Assembly (NCBI GenBank): GCA_003164075.1
Contig: PLRZ01000519.1
Coordinates: 1-20,289, forward strand
Length of the DNA stretch: 20,289 nt
Direction of reading: 5' to 3'
Source: Bryobacterales bacterium
Lineage (GTDB): Bacteria > Acidobacteriota > Terriglobia > Bryobacterales > Bryobacteraceae
A model generated the notes under the pieces. That model did no database searches, was not told where the DNA came from, and worked only from the letters and a program-made list of their open reading frames with translations. A program made the position numbers and the translations under genes. Below, in pieces: positions 15,515 through 20,289 of this stretch (within the stretch, counting starts at the first letter, position 1; every line of letters begins with the position of its first letter).

Positions 15515-15976
15515 GACGCCGTCGTTAGCGGCCGCTTTCACGATTGCCGGATCGAACCAGTCGCCCTCTTCCACCTTCTCCCACGCGAAGAGCAAATGGT
15601 TGCCGGGCGGGACGTCTTTGAGAGCCGCGTGTCTCGCCGGCCGGCTTCCTCCGGAAGCAGCACCGCCGGTGCCGAGAATCACTTGCAGGTCGCCCGCCGC
15701 GCCGGCGGAAAAATCGAACGATTCGCCCAGTTTTTCCCGGCCGTTCCAGAGGACCGATTTCAGGTAGGCGCCCGCGGGCCCGTGGGGCAGAGTAAGGTCG
15801 TTGCTGGCGGACGCGATCTTTTTCAGGGCGAACGCGCCGGCTTCGTCCACCGCGGCACTGGACGGCATGACGGGCGCGTCCTCGCCGCCTGCCGGCGTGA
15901 TCGAGAGACCTTTCACCGCGCACTCCCCCTCCGCCCAGAGACGGCTCGCCCGAAATCCAGAACTCCCGATGTCGTG
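15515..15976 (-). pseudogene. relic of a carboxypeptidase-regulatory-domain protein
   Basis: On the minus strand a frame without start codon or signal peptide reads HDIGSSGFRASRLWAEGE, then GPAGAYLKSVLWNGREKLGE, SFDFSAGAAGDLQVILGTGG and LKDVPPGNHLLFAWEKVEEG, followed by DWFDPAIVKA. These are the order and wording of the C-terminal third of large secreted proteins with carboxypeptidase-regulatory repeats common in Solibacter-type genomes. Between GTGG and LKDVPP the family normally has another full beta-sandwich, so a stretch of perhaps 40 residues seems deleted. The frame stays open without protein-like sequence on either side. Upstream on the same strand, 16162-16094 reads PAFALAGKMGWAIPFDGESF, which also looks protein-like but which I cannot assign. 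The 29-bp inverted repeat sits between the two fragments. Confidence 0.6.
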
Positions 15977-15993
15977 GAATTTGCAGTATGCCC

Positions 15994-16093
15994 GCAGGTG
16001 GGGCAGGCGGTGCTCGCCTGCCGTCGATCCTATTCGAGCAGCGGACCCAAATTCAGCGCGGGCGGGCAGGCGAGCACCGCCTTTCCCACCTGC
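15994..16093. repeat. 29-bp imperfect inverted repeat with 42-nt centre
   Basis: The left arm (15994-16022) begins GCAGGTGGGGCAGGCGG and the right arm (16065-16093) is its inverse, agreeing at 27 of 29 positions. Each arm also has an internal palindromic part (GGCAGGCGAGC/GCTCGCCTGCC). The arm matches 21 nt of the unit at 7628. It looks like a small non-autonomous palindromic element or REP pair that landed in the decaying reverse-strand gene. Confidence 0.75.
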
Positions 16094-16197
16094 GAAGCTC
16101 TCGCCATCGAAGGGAATGGCCCAGCCCATTTTCCCCGCCAGTGCGAACGCGGGATGCCCGGAGACAGTACTTATTGAGATTATCGAAATTATTGTGC

Positions 16198-16226
16198 TTG
16201 AGTTGGTAACCAGTTTGTGATAGATT
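16198..16226 (+). promoter_or_regulatory. promoter of leader 3: TTGAGT-N17-TAGATT
   Basis: The -35 is TTGAGT (16198-16203), the spacer 17 nt, and the extended -10 is TG-N-TAGATT (16218-16226), as in the other two leaders. The run GTGATAGATTCCA (16217-16229) is identical to leader 1. Transcription would start near 16233. Confidence 0.72.
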
Positions 16227-16232
16227 CCAATA

Positions 16233-16572
16233 ATCGAATCAGCGACATTTACGTCCCGGGTGTAGGGTCGCGTCCCGGGACATCGGGCGGAGTATTTGTG
16301 TCTACCGGCCGCGTACTCCCAAACCTCAACCGGGCCATGTAGCTCTATCGTTCTCTGAAAGCACGGGGACAAGTCAACCAGACCTGACCTCGCGTTTGTC
16401 GATACCAGGGTACTTGTGTGTCTCGACGACGGCGGTAACCACCACGGACTCGGACGGGACGGATACGCGCACGACACTTTTGAAGCACAGGCTCGCGAGA
16501 GTGCCCCTTCCGGATAGCGCGTCAATCGGTCCTCATAAAATTTACGCTTTTCTACCAAGGGGGTCACAGGAT
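16233..16572 (+). ncRNA. conserved structured 5' leader, copy 3
   Basis: A leader of about 340 nt before Oar-like 2, closely related to copy 1 for the first 170 nt and then divergent. Hairpin 1 pairs GTCCCGGG (16253-16260) with CCCGGGAC (16274-16281); its innermost pair is G-C where copies 1 and 2 have C-G, a compensatory change. Hairpin 2 pairs GGAGTAT (16289-16295) with GTACTCC (16313-16319) through one G-T wobble, around a loop containing TGTGTCTACCGGC as in copy 1. The block CGGGCCATGTAGCTC follows at 16331. ACCTCGCGTTT (16387-16397) sits 166 nt from the -10, against 165 in copy 1. The leader ends with AAGGGGG (16557-16563), 9 nt before the ATG. Confidence 0.65.
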
Positions 16573-19500
16573 ATGAATCGGTTAGGTTCACTGTTTTACA
16601 GACGGTCGTGGCTGGCGTTGTCCAGCTTGTGTATCTCGCTACTGTTGATTGCGGCGCCGGCCGCATTCAGCCAGACTATGACGACCGGCGACATCGTTGG
16701 CTTGGTGACGGACGCCAGCGGGGCGGTCGTCCCCAATGCCAAGGTCACCGCGAAACTCGCCGCCACCAACGAAGTTCATTCGGCCGCCGCCAATGGAAGC
16801 GGCGAATATCGCTTCACCCTGATGCAACCGGGCGAGTACCTCGTGACGGGCGAGGCCACCGGCTTGAAATCCAAAACTGAAAAGTTCACACTCCTGGCGG
16901 GCCAGGAAACTGCCGTCAACCTCAAACTGGACGTGCAAGGCACGCAGGAGGTTATCGAAGTCCAGGCCCAGGCTGACATCCTGCAGACGGAAAACGCCAA
17001 CCTGGCGACGGGCTTCAACGCCCAACAGCTTACCAACCTGCCGACAATGGGTGGCGATCTCACCACCATGGCCTTCACCGTTCCAGGCGTCCTGGTTCTG
17101 CCAGGCGGCGGCTCATCCGGCAATTTCAACGTCAACGGAATCCCCGGCGCCACCGCGCTATTCACGCTCAACGGCGCCGACGATATGGACCCGTACCTCA
17201 ATATCAACAACTCCGGGGCCAGCAACAACACCCTCGGGGCCAATGAGATCGCCGAGACGGCCGTGATTCTCAACGCCTACAGCGCCGACTTCGGCCGCAT
17301 GTCCGGCGCCCAGGTGAACTGGGTGGGGAAGGCCGGCGGCAACGGTTTCCACGGCAACCTGTTCCACAATTACAACGACAAGATCTTCAACGCCAACGAC
17401 TTCTTCAACAACCAGGCGGGTCTCCAGCAGCCCCGCTCCGATTCTCATAACTTCGGCGGCTCTTTCGGCGGTCCGATCAAGAAAAACAAGCTGTTCTTCT
17501 TCTTCAATTACGAGAGTTTGCAGTACGCCCTGCCGACTTCCGGCGTGGTGCACATTCCTTCTCCGCAGTTTCAGGCTTACACCCTGGCCCACGTCCCCGC
17601 GGCGGTCTTGCCGCTTTATCAGGATGCTTTTAGCCTCTGGAGCGGCGCGCCCGGCGCCAAAAACGCCATCCCCACGACCAACGGTAACGGTCCTTTGCAG
17701 GACGGCAACAACCATCTCGGCTGCGGCACCTACACGTTCTGGAACTCCAACGTCCAAGCCCCCGGCGGCGGCGTCTTCGGCGGCAATAATGTCCCGGGCA
17801 ATGTGCCATGCACCTCTGCCTTCGCCGAGAACGCCAGCGAAATAAACAAAGAGAGCCTGATGGTGTTTCGTCTGGACTACAACATCACCGACAAGCAGAA
17901 GATCAGCGGGCGCTTCAATCCCGATTGGGGTGTACAGGCGACCGGTCCGAGCCTCATCAACCCGGTGTTCGATGAAACCAGCAGCCAACCCTCCGATGCC
18001 GGCCAGTTGACGTATACCTACGCCATTTCGCCGACCCTGGTGAATAGCTTCATCGGTTCCGGTTCCTGGTACACGGCCTATTTCGGTTACACGAATCTCC
18101 AAAAAGCCCTTTCGCTCATGCCGGAAACCTGGTACCCGAATGACGGCTGCTGCTCGGAACTGGGCATCGCCACCAACTTTCCCCAGGGCCGCAACGTGGG
18201 CCAGGCACAGTTCGTCGACGACCTCACCTGGGTTCACGGCAAGCACAGCTTGAAAGGTGGCGTCAATTACCGGTACAACAAGGTCACCGATTTCACCAAC
18301 TCCGAAAAGGCCTACGCCGGAATTTACACCTTCAACGATCTGACGGACTTTGCGACCGGCCAGATCAACTCTACCGGCGCGGGATCTTCTTTCAGCCAGA
18401 GCTACCCGAATCTGTTGCAGGTCCACCTCCGCATGAGTTCGCTGGGCGCTTATGTGCAGGATGAGTGGAAGATTCGGCGCAATGTTACTTTGACGCTGGG
18501 TATCCGCCTCGAGCACGACGGCGACCCGTCCTGCCTGGATAACTGTTTCGCCCGCATGAACACCCAGTTCGGCACGGCGGGCTATGTGGGCGGCGCCAGC
18601 GTTCCCTACAACCAGACCATCACCACTGGTTTGCACAACCTGTATCAGAGCCTGGAGTCGGTCGTCCCCGAACCGCGCTTCGGTTTCGCGTGGAACGTGG
18701 ATTCGAAGACCGTGGTTCGCGGCGGCATCGGCTCATTTGCCACACTCTTCGCGGGCAGCGTAGCATCCAGCGTGTTCCGCAATGCCCCCAGCGTGTTTAC
18801 CCCGAGTGTCACATTCGGCGAAGCCGGCCCGCCGACCGATCCCGCGAGCTCGGCCTACGCGGCCGTCTCGGCCTACAAGACTTTCACCTCCCAGTTCGCG
18901 GGGGGGGGCACCCTTGCTTCGATCAAGGCGGCGCTGGGAACTATTCCCTTCAGCGCACCCAGCTACTATTCGCCGCCGAACAGTTTCGTCGCGCCCAAGA
19001 CCACCGAGTGGAGCCTGGAAGTGGAACGGGCACTGGGCGCGCACGACGTCCTTGCCGTTACATACGCCGGCAACCACGGCTACGACCAGTCGATGTCCAA
19101 CACGTGGGCCAACTCTTTCCTGCTGCTGGCCAGCAACGGCGTGAACAAATATTACGGCACGAACTTCGGGGGCCTGCCGACGGCCGCACCCGATCCCCGG
19201 TTCCTCACAGTTACCCAGGTGCTGACCCAGGCCTACTCCAACTACGACGGCATGACGGTGCAACTCCGCCACGCCATGAAGTGGGGCTTCCAGGGGCAAC
19301 TGGGCTGGACGTGGTCGCACGGATTGGGCGACTCCACGGTCTACAACCCGTACAACCTGCACTTTGGCTACGGCAACGAGAGCATTGACGTTCGTCATGC
19401 CGTCGTCAGCGACTTGGTCTGGACCGAGCCGCACAAGTTTTCGAACGGCATCCTCAATGGAGTGCTGGGCGGCTGGAATTTCGGCTTGAAGTTTTACGAC

Positions 19501-20007
19501 TATACGGGACGGCCCACCCAGTCGTCCGACAGCAAGATAGCCGCGGAAATCAACTCCGGGGGCGGAACCGGTACTACCCCCATTGCCACCGTCGTCGACC
19601 CCAACATCGCCCCGGTTTGCACCGCCGTTCACGGTACCAGCACTCCGCAGTGCTGGACGACCAGCCAGTTCGAGACCTACAGCTCGACCTCGGGCGTGAG
19701 CACGCCGGTACAGACGGATTTCGGCGCCACCGGACCGGGCGTTTTCCGCGGGCCCGGCTACTTCGATATCGACAGCAACCTGAGCAAGAAGTTCTTCATC
19801 AAAGAGAAGTACGCATTCGAAGTCGGAGGTCAGTTCTACAACGTCCTGAATCATCCGAATTTCGGCCTCCCGACCGCTTCCATCACGTCGGGCAGTCTAG
19901 GCACCACCGGCACCACTCTCGCCCCGCCCACCAGCCCCTACGGTTCGGGTCAGGGTGCCATCGTCACCGGACGGGTGATCGTAATCACTGCGAAGTTCAG
20001 CTTCTAA
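16573..20007 (+). CDS. Oar-like TonB-dependent-receptor-type outer-membrane protein 2
   Basis: A 1144-residue outer-membrane protein. The signal peptide covers 1-33 (cleaved after AFS), and a carboxypeptidase-regulatory-like domain spans about 36-122 (TTGDIVGLVTDASGAVVPNA). A plug-like region follows at about 125-265 (LTNLPTMGGDLTTMAFTVPG, then NVNGIPGATALFTLNGADD and GKAGGNGFHGNLFHNYND), then a long beta-barrel ending ITAKFSF with a terminal aromatic residue. It differs from Oar-like 1 in having several cysteines in probable surface loops (LGCGTY, NVPCTS, DGCCSE, SCLDNC, APVCTA, PQCWTT), which suggests disulfide-stabilised loops. The substrate is unknown. ATG 16573 follows AAGGGGG by 9 nt; the frame is open further upstream to 16396 but only through the leader. 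It has its own promoter, leader and terminator. Confidence 0.93.
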   Translation: MNRLGSLFYRRSWLALSSLCISLLLIAAPAAFSQTMTTGDIVGLVTDASGAVVPNAKVTAKLAATNEVHSAAANGSGEYRFTLMQPGEYLVTGEATGLKSKTEKFTLLAGQETAVNLKLDVQGTQEVIEVQAQADILQTENANLATGFNAQQLTNLPTMGGDLTTMAFTVPGVLVLPGGGSSGNFNVNGIPGATALFTLNGADDMDPYLNINNSGASNNTLGANEIAETAVILNAYSADFGRMSGAQVNWVGKAGGNGFHGNLFHNYNDKIFNANDFFNNQAGLQQPRSDSHNFGGSFGGPIKKNKLFFFFNYESLQYALPTSGVVHIPSPQFQAYTLAHVPAAVLPLYQDAFSLWSGAPGAKNAIPTTNGNGPLQDGNNHLGCGTYTFWNSNVQAPGGGVFGGNNVPGNVPCTSAFAENASEINKESLMVFRLDYNITDKQKISGRFNPDWGVQATGPSLINPVFDETSSQPSDAGQLTYTYAISPTLVNSFIGSGSWYTAYFGYTNLQKALSLMPETWYPNDGCCSELGIATNFPQGRNVGQAQFVDDLTWVHGKHSLKGGVNYRYNKVTDFTNSEKAYAGIYTFNDLTDFATGQINSTGAGSSFSQSYPNLLQVHLRMSSLGAYVQDEWKIRRNVTLTLGIRLEHDGDPSCLDNCFARMNTQFGTAGYVGGASVPYNQTITTGLHNLYQSLESVVPEPRFGFAWNVDSKTVVRGGIGSFATLFAGSVASSVFRNAPSVFTPSVTFGEAGPPTDPASSAYAAVSAYKTFTSQFAGGGTLASIKAALGTIPFSAPSYYSPPNSFVAPKTTEWSLEVERALGAHDVLAVTYAGNHGYDQSMSNTWANSFLLLASNGVNKYYGTNFGGLPTAAPDPRFLTVTQVLTQAYSNYDGMTVQLRHAMKWGFQGQLGWTWSHGLGDSTVYNPYNLHFGYGNESIDVRHAVVSDLVWTEPHKFSNGILNGVLGGWNFGLKFYDYTGRPTQSSDSKIAAEINSGGGTGTTPIATVVDPNIAPVCTAVHGTSTPQCWTTSQFETYSSTSGVSTPVQTDFGATGPGVFRGPGYFDIDSNLSKKFFIKEKYAFEVGGQFYNVLNHPNFGLPTASITSGSLGTTGTTLAPPTSPYGSGQGAIVTGRVIVITAKFSF

Positions 20008-20018
20008 CCGCAACATCC

Positions 20019-20061
20019 CGAGGGGCAGGTTCGCGCCTGCCCCTCGCTCTTCCTTCTTTTT
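20019..20061 (+). terminator. rho-independent terminator after Oar-like 2
   Basis: CGAGGGGCAGG (20019-20029) pairs perfectly over 11 bp with CCTGCCCCTCG (20036-20046) around a TTCGCG loop, followed by a pyrimidine-rich tract ending in TTTTT. It begins 11 nt after the stop codon. Confidence 0.9.
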
Positions 20062-20116
20062 CCACACACCAAAAAGCTGAACATTTGTTCCGGGATGCGG
20101 TATGCGTACCGATTCC

Positions 20117-20144
20117 GAGCCGCGCGCGTTAGCCAGCGGTCTTC
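20117..20144 (+). repeat. 28-bp GC-rich intergenic repeat, copy E
   Basis: A 28-bp unit that begins GAGCCGCGCGCG and ends AGCGGTCTTC, closest to copy B at 55-82. It is a single copy here, with no inverted partner before the window ends. Confidence 0.7.
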
Positions 20145-20276
20145 TTCGACTCTGTGGGTACTAACTTCAGAACTCCTGATGTCGGCCGGGATTTCTCGTG
20201 TCTGCGGCGCCGAGACTGGCCCAGGGGGCACCCCGGCGCTCCGGGACAGTGGATGCCGTTCGCCAAGAGGGTCGAG

Positions 20277-20289
20277 ATGAGTCTCTGGA
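20277..20289 (+). CDS. possible start of next gene (four codons, truncated by window)
   Basis: ATG 20277 begins MSLW and runs off the window. AAGAGGG (20265-20271) lies 5 nt upstream and resembles the AAGGGGG sites used by the other genes here. Too little is present to assign a product, and the start could be chance. Confidence 0.3.

Noticed and set aside
15485..16177. A plus-strand open frame of 230 codons between the TMTC-like gene and leader 3
   Set aside because: The opposite strand carries recognisable carboxypeptidase-regulatory sequence and this frame has none; it also runs through the inverted repeat.
17158..18636. A minus-strand open frame of 492 codons opposite Oar-like 2
   Set aside because: Antisense shadow of a clear gene; low-complexity Val/Gly/Ala composition.
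20085..20276. A possible fourth leader copy before the gene at the right edge
   Set aside because: There is a TTGTTC and a similar RBS, but no TGNTAGATT at the right spacing, no matching hairpins and no CGGGCCATGT block.

Overview
This is GC-rich bacterial DNA whose gene content points to an acidobacterium, most like the Bryobacterales (Solibacter-type) lineage. The reasons are two very large Oar-like outer-membrane proteins with an N-terminal carboxypeptidase-regulatory domain, several TPR proteins, a TMTC-like membrane protein with PGRLP-type TPRs, a relic of another carboxypeptidase-regulatory protein, and short GC-rich intergenic repeats. The taxonomic call is inference from protein style, not from a marker gene. 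Every intact gene lies on the + strand. No tRNA, rRNA, CRISPR array or transposase was seen.

Layout. (1) 1-1410: a monofunctional proline dehydrogenase, flanked on both sides by inverted pairs of a 28-bp repeat. (2) 1411-7605: a tight five-gene cluster. It encodes a two-TM protein with a possible zinc-binding motif, a small membrane-anchored protein, a bifunctional class A penicillin-binding protein, a secreted TPR protein and a TPR lipoprotein. Two junctions overlap and two have 18-nt gaps, so one cell-envelope transcription unit is likely. (3) 7690-9153: a regulator with a sigma-70 region-4-like helix-turn-helix but no region 2, behind a long leader. (4) 9205-13466: Oar-like protein 1 with its own promoter, leader and terminator. 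(5) 13510-15474: the TMTC-like GT-C family protein with 35-residue TPRs. (6) 15475-16197: a decayed reverse-strand gene and a 29-bp inverted repeat. (7) 16198-20061: Oar-like protein 2 with promoter, leader and terminator. (8) The right edge holds one more 28-bp repeat and possibly the first codons of another gene.

The main discovery candidate is a non-coding leader present three times, upstream of the regulator (about 7725-8016), Oar-like 1 (about 9240-9530) and Oar-like 2 (about 16233-16572). All three have the same promoter design: TTGNNT, a 17-bp spacer, and an extended -10 TGNTAGATT. Two hairpins follow in the same order, the first with a compensatory base-pair change. Next comes a conserved block, CGGGCCATGT[A/C]GCTC, and the leader ends in the same AAGGGGG ribosome-binding site. 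This looks like a structured cis-regulatory RNA joining a DNA-binding regulator and two outer-membrane proteins into one regulon. Neither novelty nor function can be settled from this window alone.
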